Positions 25,430 through 33,240 of a DNA stretch of 45,651 nucleotides are shown piece by piece (the stretch's first letter is position 1; every line of letters starts with the position of its first letter). The notes below the pieces were generated by a model, which did not search any database, had not been told where the DNA came from, and saw nothing but the letters and a program-made list of their open reading frames with translations. The stretch spans positions 1-45,651 of the IMG/VR virus record IMGVR_UViG_3300042527_000896. The stretch is one strand, 5' to 3'. The position numbers and the translations under genes are program-made. Origin of the DNA: a virus.

Positions 25430-28400
25430 TTAGATGTTCTCAAATGAAGCACCTGTCGGAGTTATAAAGAACTCAATATCAATAAACTCGAGAGCTTTCG
25501 TAGGTTTAAGATAAATCTTACCTGTTAGAGTGTTTCTATCTAAATCCTCTGGTGAAGATGAAACTGTCACACGGAAGTCATACAAACCTCTATCTCTTCT
25601 TATTGAGTCTAATATCGGATTAACACTATCTAAGAATTGTTGTCTTACGATTTGGTCGTTTTGTTCAAACAACAATCTAACAGCTACAGCAGATATTAAC
25701 TTACGTGCCTGAAGTAATAATCTTCTAACATTTAATCTGTTGAGTGCCGTATCCGCCACTTGAAGTGTTTTGTTACCCCAAATTACAGTTCCTACATCAG
25801 CAAATGTTGCGATTGGGTTGATTCTTCCTTGATAAAGAGTATCTCTATCTTGTTGAGTCAACTTAATTCTAGCCTTGATTGAATTTACAAGACCTCTTGT
25901 GTAACCCGCCGATGCGAACCAAGGGAATGAAATATTGTCAGTTAAAGCCAAGTTTCTACAAACCTCACCTGTCGGTGGTAAGTAAATTTGGGTATTATTA
26001 ACAGTATCTCTAACTAATATCCAAGGATAATAAGTTGCTGTATAGTTCGAGTCAATTCCAGTGTCATCCAATCTGTCAACCGCAGTTTGTGGGTATTGAA
26101 TCAACTGAGGGTCAGTACCGTCAGGTGAAAGCAAATCATAGTCTGGTGTTGTCGTGATATAAACGGAATCAGCTCTTTGGAATTGTATCATATCAATTGT
26201 TTTTTCAACAAGTGAGAAGTTATTGATATAATCGATACTAGCTGTCGCGAATACGTTTATGTTTGTTGCCTCAGGATTTGCGAACGTTAGAATACCAAGT
26301 AAATAAGCGTAGTAATCTGAGTTAGCAAAGTCTTGAGTATTATCTTCAACAACAATTCTTTTGAAGATACCTTGACCTGTTGCGTTGGGGTAACGAGAAG
26401 AAGGGAAGAACCCTGCTAAGAATCCACTTTGACCGATTTGGAATCTGTCTTCGTTTGTTCTGTATTCTCTATAAATGTCCCATCCGTCAAAACCACCAGC
26501 AAAACAAATAGTATATTTTCTTGCGTAGATGAAGTAGTAAGGGTTTGCTTGGTCTTGAGGGTCGTTTCTGAATTCAGCTACACCACATTCGAATGCGGTC
26601 TGCCCTGAAGTTTGGAAAGCGGAACCAATTGTAACAACAGTTGCTCCAGAATCCATGTGGAAACCTTTTGAAATTTGGTTGAAAGGTAGGGATGTAGTTG
26701 CGTTGTAGAAATCCACAACAGGGTTAAGTCTACCTTGATACCCTAACATTGATTCGTCCACTCCTACAGTATTAGAAAATCCTAAATATGTTCTTCTTAC
26801 GATGTCTCCAGGAGATTCGTCAGCAGGTCCCGAATAAAAAGGTGTGTTGTAAACTGTTTCACCAGGGAAAAAGTATTTCACTTTGAATTTTGGTACAGGT
26901 GCTAAGTTAGTTGGTGACCCGTATATTTTTTGGTTGTAACCATAGAAACCACAAGGTAAAGCATCGATTGGGGCATTCTCTGCCATTTCCACCATGATAA
27001 ATTTAGATATTAAAGCAAATTCACCATCATGGGAACCGATTCTTTTTGCCACAAAATTATTAGACGCTGGGTCCATTGTACAGTTTGTGAACTTCTCAAT
27101 TACAACTGGGTTAGCATCTGTATCGAAGAAATTACGTACTAATACATCAAATGTCATATTGTTGAAAGACAAGTTAGCAATTGAAACTTTGATTTCAACG
27201 TTCGCTGAATCCCCGTCTGAAATAGAAATAAATCTAAACAAATCATAAACCTTATTACCTCTCAATTCCGAAACTAAGAAAGGAGATTTTGGTGATTGGT
27301 ATTGCTCTAATCTCCATCCGATAGATGTGTTAGACAAAGACCTAGCACTATCTAATGAGACTAAATTACAATTTAAACCTCTTATGTAAGATTGAAGATA
27401 CGCATTCGAAAGAGCCGCAGGATAAACTTCGTCAACAAAAATAGGAACCTCATTTCTAGGTTTTCCAAAGTTTGTTGTACCGAGAACTTTAGTTATGAAT
27501 TTTGAAGATGTAGGACTCATAGAAGTCTCAAATGAGAAGTCATCACCAGCGTTAGTAACCCCCGAAAGTAAGAATGTAAAATATGGGTCAGTTGTTATAC
27601 CAGAATATTGGTCAGTACAAACCATTGTAACACCTGTTGTAGCACTAACCTCATAAATTGGACCGTGATTCTCACTTGTATTACTGTTAGTAAATAAAGA
27701 TATACCTCTTGACCTCAAAGTAGCAATAACCATATTATTGTACTCAGTAAAGGAGAATGCTGAAAAAGTATAAATGTTACCTGACACAGTACCTGAAAAT
27801 TCGTCAGTTCCTGTCGAGACTAAATTAGTTACAAAATAATCGTAAGAATAACCTGAATATAAATTACCTGTTGTAATATCGAAGTTAGCATAAAACCAAG
27901 CATCGTTATCACCTGATGTTAATTCGTTGAAGTCTAAATTTGCAGAGTTAGTCTCGAAACCATTTATGACAACAGGGTATGTTGTAATCAATGATTGAAA
28001 ATCAGAATTCGGAATAGCTCCATAAATGAAACATGTATAACCAGAGGATGCTGGTGCTTCCATTATTGAATCCAAATTCGTTGTGAACTCTTGATTGATT
28101 GTTGAAGTACCTCCATTACTTAATCTGAATTGAACTTGTAATGAATTAGCAAGTATAGACGGTAAAGCAGTTAAATAACTGATTGTATTGTTAGCAGAAT
28201 TTCCTGAGAAATCAAAAGAAAATGGAATTATACCACCATCTAAAGCCATTGTTGTGGGGTCAGGATTTGCTACGGTTGTTATACTCCAAGAAGGACCGGC
28301 ATCATAACCAGACAATCCCAACACCCTTGTTACAAAAAGTTGGTTTGATTGTTGAAGGTATGATTTAGCAATATATGCCGCCTCATACTTTGGAATTTGT

Positions 28401-28618
28401 GTACCCACAAACTTGACAGGTTCAGTACCACCAAAATAGGCCTGAAACTCATCGTAGTTGGTAATGAACACTGGCTCGAAAGCTGGTCCTTTTATAGTCT
28501 CTCCAACGAGACCTAATGTCGTTACACCCACACTCTGAGCCACGAACGATAAATCGGTCTCAGAAGTATAAACTCCGGGGGAAACATAAACTTTTTTGTT
28601 AGCGATTGCTGTTGCCAT
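25430..28618 (-). CDS. Tail sheath protein (T4 gp18 type), enlarged
   Basis: Contractile sheath subunit. The N-terminus KKVYVSPGVYTSETDLSFV is the standard sheath opening, with VGVTTLGLVGETIKGPAFEP next. The C-terminal third is also typical: NISFPWFASAGYTRGLVNSI, then NPIATFADVGTVIWGNKTL, QVADTALNRLNVRRLLLQAR and the final strand-rich DFRVTVSSSPEDLDRNTLTG. At 1062 aa it is about 400 residues longer than T4 gp18 (659 aa). The extra sequence is mostly between about 110 and 600 and is Ser/Thr/Asn-rich with beta-type patterns, suggesting extra domains on the outside of the tail. It is flanked by a promoter motif 39 bases upstream and a strong terminator downstream. Confidence 0.93.
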   Translation of the reverse strand: MATAIANKKVYVSPGVYTSETDLSFVAQSVGVTTLGLVGETIKGPAFEPVFITNYDEFQAYFGGTEPVKFVGTQIPKYEAAYIAKSYLQQSNQLFVTRVLGLSGYDAGPSWSITTVANPDPTTMALDGGIIPFSFDFSGNSANNTISYLTALPSILANSLQVQFRLSNGGTSTINQEFTTNLDSIMEAPASSGYTCFIYGAIPNSDFQSLITTYPVVINGFETNSANLDFNELTSGDNDAWFYANFDITTGNLYSGYSYDYFVTNLVSTGTDEFSGTVSGNIYTFSAFSFTEYNNMVIATLRSRGISLFTNSNTSENHGPIYEVSATTGVTMVCTDQYSGITTDPYFTFLLSGVTNAGDDFSFETSMSPTSSKFITKVLGTTNFGKPRNEVPIFVDEVYPAALSNAYLQSYIRGLNCNLVSLDSARSLSNTSIGWRLEQYQSPKSPFLVSELRGNKVYDLFRFISISDGDSANVEIKVSIANLSFNNMTFDVLVRNFFDTDANPVVIEKFTNCTMDPASNNFVAKRIGSHDGEFALISKFIMVEMAENAPIDALPCGFYGYNQKIYGSPTNLAPVPKFKVKYFFPGETVYNTPFYSGPADESPGDIVRRTYLGFSNTVGVDESMLGYQGRLNPVVDFYNATTSLPFNQISKGFHMDSGATVVTIGSAFQTSGQTAFECGVAEFRNDPQDQANPYYFIYARKYTICFAGGFDGWDIYREYRTNEDRFQIGQSGFLAGFFPSSRYPNATGQGIFKRIVVEDNTQDFANSDYYAYLLGILTFANPEATNINVFATASIDYINNFSLVEKTIDMIQFQRADSVYITTTPDYDLLSPDGTDPQLIQYPQTAVDRLDDTGIDSNYTATYYPWILVRDTVNNTQIYLPPTGEVCRNLALTDNISFPWFASAGYTRGLVNSIKARIKLTQQDRDTLYQGRINPIATFADVGTVIWGNKTLQVADTALNRLNVRRLLLQARKLISAVAVRLLFEQNDQIVRQQFLDSVNPILDSIRRDRGLYDFRVTVSSSPEDLDRNTLTGKIYLKPTKALEFIDIEFFITPTGASFENI

Positions 28619-28657
28619 TATTTTTGAAATTAATTCTTGCTAAGATTTATTTTATTG

Positions 28658-28664
28658 ATAAATA
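28658..28664 (-). promoter_or_regulatory. Candidate promoter element TATTTAT before the sheath gene
   Basis: Coding-strand GAATATTTATCAATAAAATA lies 39 bases before the sheath ATG, in the divergent gap between the sheath and the small ORF at 28743. Confidence 0.45.
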
Positions 28665-28701
28665 TTCATATGCGAATGAAAAAACTTTACTTTTGAATAT
28701 C

Positions 28702-28708
28702 TATTTAT
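28702..28708 (+). promoter_or_regulatory. Candidate promoter element TATTTAT before the small RHH-like ORF
   Basis: Plus-strand ATCTATTTATAAACGG lies 34 bases before the ATG at 28743. TACTTTTG at 28688-28695 also fits the Bacteroidota -7 consensus TAnnTTTG, so either could drive the gene. Confidence 0.4.
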
Positions 28709-28742
28709 AAACGGTGAGAATAAATTCTACCTTTTTTCTACC

Positions 28743-28904
28743 ATGAAAGAAAAGAAAGAAATAAAGAACATAAAAATTGACCCTAAAGTACATGAAACAC
28801 TAAAAAAGTATTGTGACAAAAGGGGTATCAAGATTTACAAGTTTCTCGAAAATTTGATAATGGAAAAGTGTAAAGAAAAGAAAGATATATATGGTGAGGA
28901 TTAG
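28743..28904 (+). CDS. Tiny ribbon-helix-helix-like protein
   Basis: A 53-codon frame on the plus strand amid minus-strand virion genes. It reads KNIKIDPKVHETLKKYCDKR, then GIKIYKFLENLIMEKC: one short beta strand, helix, G-I-K turn and second helix, the layout of Arc/CopG-type DNA-binding proteins, where two chains pair their strands. Such proteins usually repress transcription. It lies 124 bases from the divergent sheath gene and its TAG stop overlaps the opposing stop of the 346-aa gene (28901). The DNA between it and the sheath holds a TATTTAT core for each direction, so it could regulate itself and the sheath. It is short, so the call is moderate. Confidence 0.65.
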   Translation: MKEKKEIKNIKIDPKVHETLKKYCDKRGIKIYKFLENLIMEKCKEKKDIYGED

Positions 28905-29941
28905 ACCAATTTACTCTCCCATGTAATCACCGCTTCTTTTGTGTTGTCCAACTTTGTAACAGTTAGTGTAAGAGTATCGTTTGTTGTGATTTGAATTAAT
29001 GAAACGTCATTCCCATAATAATCTCCATTTATATAAACATCATAGTTGTCCACATTCTCTGAGGATATGAATTCCATGTCAGCGGTAAAGTCGATTGTAT
29101 CAACAAGTGTGTTATTCCCAACAACAAAAAGAAACCTAGAAGGAAATTCATCAGGGTTCGATGGATATAATTCTCTTTTGACTTTTCTGACAGAAGTGTC
29201 AACCTCCACCAATTGAGTCACCCGAGCAATAGCAGGTTTAACCTCAAATTCCTCTTCATCAATCAAATAACCCAACATAGTAAAATCATAAGATTGAACA
29301 TAATACTTTCTAGCCTCCATAGTCATCTGAGACTCGTCCGAAATATTATTCATAATGATTGGAACATATTGTCCTTTTATAAAAGTGTATGCTTGTCTTG
29401 ATGAGAACTTCTGCATTACAATTTTATTAAGTTGATTAAGTTCCCTCATTCTATTACAAATAATTTTAACACTGTAATTAATATCTACTGGCACAGGTTG
29501 AGGTATTGTGTAAATGTCCATACCCTGCATGTTACCGTTCCAAGTCGGTACAGAAGCATAATAGAATTGTTTCCTTACAGGTATTGTATAAAGTAAAGCT
29601 GGATTTGTACCATACTTTACTTCAGGACTTCTCACAACTGTTATGAAGGGAGGAGACGGGTTATAGTCCAAATCAACAAACTTCCAAGTTTCCAAATATT
29701 GTGCCCAGTTTTGAGTAGTTATGATTATATCCAACATGGGCACTGTTTTTCCGGCAGTAACAACTTCCAAATCAGTTTTAACAAAATCCAACATTCCTCT
29801 ATCCAAATCGGCATGAAGAACAGACTTTGGAAGATATGTACCATCTTTATTAATATACTCCAAAAGTTGTTCCCTCCTCGGGTATAATGTTTTCTGAGGA
29901 GTGAGAGGTAAGGTTGGTATTACTTTTTTTGGTAGTGGCAT
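28901..29941 (-). CDS. Probable tail terminator / neck protein with C-terminal Ig-like domain
   Basis: A 346-aa virion-type protein. The N-terminal 260 residues carry FITVVRSPEVKYGTNPALLY, IPQPVPVDINYSVKIICNRM and LNKIVMQKFSSRQAYTFIKG; a P-V-D-I-N-Y strand followed by a helix ending in F and a Y-T-F strand resembles tail terminator proteins (T4 gp15/gp3 type). The last ~80 residues are a beta-rich, Asn/Asp/Thr-rich stretch (ISSENVDNYDVYINGDYYGN and onwards) that looks like an added Ig-like domain. It lies next to the sheath and two other neck-region genes. The role is inferred from pattern and position; an alternative is another connector protein. Confidence 0.5.
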   Translation of the reverse strand: MPLPKKVIPTLPLTPQKTLYPRREQLLEYINKDGTYLPKSVLHADLDRGMLDFVKTDLEVVTAGKTVPMLDIIITTQNWAQYLETWKFVDLDYNPSPPFITVVRSPEVKYGTNPALLYTIPVRKQFYYASVPTWNGNMQGMDIYTIPQPVPVDINYSVKIICNRMRELNQLNKIVMQKFSSRQAYTFIKGQYVPIIMNNISDESQMTMEARKYYVQSYDFTMLGYLIDEEEFEVKPAIARVTQLVEVDTSVRKVKRELYPSNPDEFPSRFLFVVGNNTLVDTIDFTADMEFISSENVDNYDVYINGDYYGNDVSLIQITTNDTLTLTVTKLDNTKEAVITWESKLV

Positions 29942-29944
29942 TTC

Positions 29945-30493
29945 TTACAAATAGTTTTTATATTTTCTAAAAAAAACAGAGGGTTGTTCCCGATGAATAA
30001 CATCTACATTAACAACTTTGTTTTTACCCAAAAGTTTCATTGCGTGATTCAAAGATTTCAAACCCCAAGTTCTATCGGGTTTCCAAGTCAGAATGGTGTT
30101 TGTTCCTGATGGGTCGTATTTTAAATAGTTTCCCTCAATAGAAGGGTCAATTAATCCGACAAAGTTATAGTTCCCAACTTCAGGATAAGCCCTTAATCCC
30201 CCCTTCGAAAAACCCGAAACCGAATTAACTTTAGCATTTGGATATTTTCGTTTTATAGTTTCAGTAACAAATCCAACTGAATTTTCCCAAATACTATAAG
30301 CGACGTTTTTATCTTTTAAAATATCTTTCCCTTGACTATACAAAAACTTGGCACCGTATTTTGAGCTAGGGGTCCCTCCAAAAATAATTGCCCAAGAATT
30401 AGAGTTATTCCCCTTGTTCAATATTATGGAATCATCCGACGAAGACAATTTCTCGAATAATTTATATTGAGATTCTGTTACAAGTATTTTCAT
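29945..30493 (-). CDS. Alpha/beta-hydrolase-like protein among neck genes
   Basis: A 182-aa protein with a lipase/esterase-type nucleophile elbow, VNSVSGFSKGGLRAY (Ser at 96 in G-x-S-x-G-G). The preceding helix FVTETIKRKYPNAKVNSVSG and the strand YNFVGLIDPSIEG, with a possible acid at D116, follow the fold order, and VNVDVIHREQPSVFF offers a late His. At 182 aa it would be a minimal alpha/beta hydrolase. It lies two to three bases from both neighbours, so it is cotranscribed with neck/tail genes; a virion-borne esterase or lipase acting at the host surface is possible. The opening MKILVTESQYKLFEKL resembles short N-terminal tags I associate with several phage proteins. Activity is unproven. 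Confidence 0.6.
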   Translation of the reverse strand: MKILVTESQYKLFEKLSSSDDSIILNKGNNSNSWAIIFGGTPSSKYGAKFLYSQGKDILKDKNVAYSIWENSVGFVTETIKRKYPNAKVNSVSGFSKGGLRAYPEVGNYNFVGLIDPSIEGNYLKYDPSGTNTILTWKPDRTWGLKSLNHAMKLLGKNKVVNVDVIHREQPSVFFRKYKNYL

Positions 30494-30495
30494 TA

Positions 30496-31011
30496 TTATA
30501 TTCCTCTAAACTCGTTTTCACTCACATATGTGGCAACAACAGTTCTATAAAAAGGTTTGTATCCACCATATGTGTGTTTATTATCTGACCTCACATATCC
30601 ATCATCACTTACAGAATAATATCTCACTCTATCTTCGGTTTCATAATATCCCAAATAATCACCCATGAATATTTCCACACCCAAATCATCCAACTGTTTT
30701 TGGTAAAGAGAAAATCTCATATTACCTGGCTCTTGTTGTTCAACTTTAGAATTACCCAAAAATTTGTTTGTAGGTGCCATTACCTGAACAAGACCCTTCA
30801 ACTCGACAGGTGCCAAGAATTGAACTCCGTCTTCCAAGACCTCGCCGTAGACGTCATCAGTTTTCGTTTTGTATCTATCGATTCTATAAAGAATTACAGT
30901 AAAGTTCATGTCCCCCTCTAACCACTCCTGCCCCATAGAAATGTCCAAAGCAAAATCCTCCCTTCCGAAAAACTTACCTAACCGAGAAATTGGAACTAAA
31001 TTTTCTGCCAT
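30496..31011 (-). CDS. Probable neck/head-completion protein, T4 gp14-like
   Basis: A 171-aa protein with a D-D-V-Y-G-E segment (KTKTDDVYGEVLEDGVQFLA), a mid-region helix LGNSKVEQQEPGNMRFSLYQ and then LGVEIFMGDYLGYYETEDRV followed by RYYSVSDDG. T4 gp14 and its relatives also combine a D-x-x-x-G-E motif with a later G-D-x-I/L-Y-F strand pair. On that basis, and from its place beside the tail terminator candidate, I call it a neck or connector protein. It could also be a head-tail joining protein of another type. The ATG at 31011 is preceded by TATTTAT (31016-31022), only four bases upstream. Confidence 0.45.
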   Translation of the reverse strand: MAENLVPISRLGKFFGREDFALDISMGQEWLEGDMNFTVILYRIDRYKTKTDDVYGEVLEDGVQFLAPVELKGLVQVMAPTNKFLGNSKVEQQEPGNMRFSLYQKQLDDLGVEIFMGDYLGYYETEDRVRYYSVSDDGYVRSDNKHTYGGYKPFYRTVVATYVSENEFRGI

Positions 31012-31015
31012 ATTG

Positions 31016-31022
31016 ATAAATA
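31016..31022. promoter_or_regulatory. TATTTAT core in the divergent gap between the neck gene and the SET gene
   Basis: Read on the minus strand the core is AAATATTTATCAATATG, four bases before the neck gene start. Read on the plus strand it is TTGATAAATATTTT, 34 bases before the SET gene ATG. The 45-base gap is entirely A/T-rich and must hold signals for both directions. Confidence 0.35.
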
Positions 31023-31056
31023 TTTTAATTTCATTTATATTTCAAGTAAAAATTTT

Positions 31057-31455
31057 ATGAAAATATTTCCACCACAAAAAGTTTATGTCTCTGAAAGCAA
31101 AATTCATGGTATGGGTGTCTTTGCTTCCGAAACAATAGAACAAGGAGAAATCTTCGAAGTGACACCATTGTTAGATTTGAAAATTCCAAAAGGGGAGCTA
31201 AGTGGGTGTATGATTGATTACAGATTCAACTGGCCACAAGGCACAAATCCAGAACTTCAAGTTGTAGGGTGGGGATACGGTAGTTTATATAATCACTCCG
31301 AAACTCCAAATGCCGCTTGGAAATCAAACATGGATAACTTCACCTTCGAATTTTATGCCACCCGAAAAATAGAAAAGGATGAAGAAATCCTTGTTTACTA
31401 TGGTGATAGTCTTTATTGGAATGACGGAAGAGACCACGTCCAAATTAAATCATGA
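31057..31455 (+). CDS. SET-domain protein (predicted protein-lysine methyltransferase)
   Basis: A 132-aa single-domain SET protein. It shows VSESKIHGMGVFASETIEQG at 11-30 (the S-x-I-x-G-x-G-V-F-A opening), the pseudoknot motif GSLYNHSETPNAAWKS at 75-90 (N-H-S-x-x-P-N) and the closing FYATRKIEKDEEILVYYGDS at 99-118 with the catalytic-type Tyr. These match SET enzymes that transfer methyl from S-adenosylmethionine to lysine in proteins; small viral SET proteins are known from chloroviruses (vSET). The target is unknown. Its last four bases overlap the SNF2 helicase start (ATGA), so the two are translationally coupled. It is the first gene of a plus-strand cargo block that interrupts the neck genes. 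Confidence 0.85.
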   Translation: MKIFPPQKVYVSESKIHGMGVFASETIEQGEIFEVTPLLDLKIPKGELSGCMIDYRFNWPQGTNPELQVVGWGYGSLYNHSETPNAAWKSNMDNFTFEFYATRKIEKDEEILVYYGDSLYWNDGRDHVQIKS

Positions 31456-33206
31456 GTATAGAAGTTTCATTAGAATCTAAGGCACTTAGCATCCTTCAAG
31501 ATTACGAAGGGGCTAACAATTATATTTTAGAACTTAAAAGAAAGTCTCAAGTCAACAAAAAATTTTATCCAACAAGAAGTCAGTCTGAGTACATTATCAA
31601 TTTCCACGACAAGCAACCCAAGGTTGCTAAAAAATGGGTAATCTTGGACGCTTATTTTGCTCAAAAACTTGCGGATGATAAATTACTCACACAAGTACCT
31701 GAAAAAGTATGGGTAGAAAAACTTTTAGCGGAAAAAGAAAAGGCTTATCACATTTGGGGTAAAATCCAAGACTCAGAACAATTACACGAATTTTGGCTAC
31801 CAAAAGCCTCTCTCATCAAAGATAATACAGTCAAAGACGTTGTCATCGATTATTCAAAATATGAACATCGTCCACCTCTTACACATCAAAAAGAAGCAAT
31901 CCAAAAACTTGTAGAAAATAAAAAATATATTTTGGCTGATGATATGGGTTTGGGAAAAACTACGTCAACAATCATTGCTGCTTTGGAGTCAGGTGCCAAA
32001 AAGGTTTTAATAATTTGTCCCGCAACATTAAAAATAAATTGGAAGAGAGAGATTCAAAACTACTCCACCAAAAGTGTGTATATTTGTGAAGGGAAAAACT
32101 TTGAACCGAATCACGACTTCATTATAATAAATTATGACATAATAAAAAATTTCCATGACACTAAAAGAAAAAATGAATCGCAAATTGTTAGCGCCGATTT
32201 TGATTTGGTGGTTGTTGATGAAGCACACTATATCAAAAATGCTCAAGCTCAACGTACGAAACTAATCAATGATATTGTTAAAAAAGTCGATAGGTTGTGG
32301 CTTCTAACCGGAACTCCAATGACATCAAGACCAATTGATTATTATAATCTATTGAATTTGGTTGATTCCCCCGTGGCAAAAAATTGGATGGCATACGTTA
32401 TTAGATATTGTTCCGGTTATCAATTTAGAGTTGGTCCAAGAAAGGTGTGGAACGTGATGGGGGCATCTAATTTGGAAGAACTAAGAGACAGAACGTTAAA
32501 TTCAACTTTGAGGCGGTTGAAGGAAGATGTTTTAGATTTACCTGAAAAAATTATTACCCCCGTATACTTGAGATTAAAATCCAAAATATATGAGGAGGTT
32601 ATGGGTGAGTATTATAATTGGTATGAAAAAAATCCTGACGAATCGAAATCACTAACTGTTCAGTTCACAAAACTCACAAAGGTTAGACAGATTTTGGCGG
32701 ATGAGAAAATTGAAAAAACAATTGAATTAGCAGAAAACATTTTAGAACAAGACAAAAAAGTTATAATATTCTGTAACTTCACAAATTCATTAAATAAGAT
32801 TACGGAACACTTTGGAAAATCTGCCGTCAAACTCGACGGCTCAATGTCTAAAACTGAAAGACAATTCGCAGTGGACCAATTTCAAGAAAATGAAAAAGTT
32901 AAAGTTTTTGTGGGAAACATCAAGGCAGCTGGTGTTGGTATAACACTTACCTCAGCAGAAGCAGTTATAATGAATGATTTGTCATTCTTACCATCAGACC
33001 ATTCACAGGCGGAGGACAGAGCTTACAGATTCGGGCAAAAGAATAACGTCTTGGTTTATTATCCCATTTTTGAAAACACCATTGAAGGAATAATATACGA
33101 TATTCTCAATAACAAAAAAAATGTAATTGCGACAGTTATGGGAGATAACAATCAAGTCGATTACGTCGAAGAAATTTTACAAAGAATAAATGAATTAAGA
33201 AATTAG
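31452..33206 (+). CDS. SNF2-family helicase/translocase
   Basis: A 584-aa two-lobed ATPase. Residues 1-130 are a separate N-terminal region. The motor has a Q-motif-like LTHQKEAI near 143, Walker A ADDMGLGKTTST at about 162-173, ICPATLKINWKREI (motif Ia), DLVVVDEAHYIKN with DEAH at 256-259, LLTGTPMTSRPID (motif III), and in lobe 2 KVIIFCNFTNSLNKI, VFVGNIKAAGVGITLTSA and SQAEDRAYRFGQ. DDMGLGKT plus the final arginine-finger motif indicate the SNF2 rather than the UvsW/RecG type. Single-polypeptide SNF2 proteins such as SMARCAL1/HARP anneal or remodel DNA; in a phage, roles in fork repair or stripping proteins from DNA are possible. It is coupled to the SET gene. Confidence 0.9.
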   Translation: MSIEVSLESKALSILQDYEGANNYILELKRKSQVNKKFYPTRSQSEYIINFHDKQPKVAKKWVILDAYFAQKLADDKLLTQVPEKVWVEKLLAEKEKAYHIWGKIQDSEQLHEFWLPKASLIKDNTVKDVVIDYSKYEHRPPLTHQKEAIQKLVENKKYILADDMGLGKTTSTIIAALESGAKKVLIICPATLKINWKREIQNYSTKSVYICEGKNFEPNHDFIIINYDIIKNFHDTKRKNESQIVSADFDLVVVDEAHYIKNAQAQRTKLINDIVKKVDRLWLLTGTPMTSRPIDYYNLLNLVDSPVAKNWMAYVIRYCSGYQFRVGPRKVWNVMGASNLEELRDRTLNSTLRRLKEDVLDLPEKIITPVYLRLKSKIYEEVMGEYYNWYEKNPDESKSLTVQFTKLTKVRQILADEKIEKTIELAENILEQDKKVIIFCNFTNSLNKITEHFGKSAVKLDGSMSKTERQFAVDQFQENEKVKVFVGNIKAAGVGITLTSAEAVIMNDLSFLPSDHSQAEDRAYRFGQKNNVLVYYPIFENTIEGIIYDILNNKKNVIATVMGDNNQVDYVEEILQRINELRN

Positions 33207-33218
33207 TAAGGTTCGTGT

Positions 33219-33225
33219 TATTTAT
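33219..33225 (+). promoter_or_regulatory. Candidate promoter element TATTTAT before the SOD fusion gene
   Basis: Plus-strand GTGTTATTTATATACACAG lies 15 bases before the ATG at 33241, in a 34-base gap after the SNF2 gene. Confidence 0.4.
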
Positions 33226-33240
33226 ATACACAGACCTCTT

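Noticed and set aside
28655-28695. Bacteroidota -33/-7 promoter pair (TTG with TACTTTTG)
   Set aside because: The -7-like box is present at 28688-28695, but the only TTG upstream is too far (about 30 bases) for the usual spacing, so no full promoter is claimed.
31452-33206. UvsW-type recombination helicase
   Set aside because: The DDMGLGKT, DEAH and QAEDRAYRFGQ motifs and lobe layout fit SNF2, not the UvsW/RecG type.
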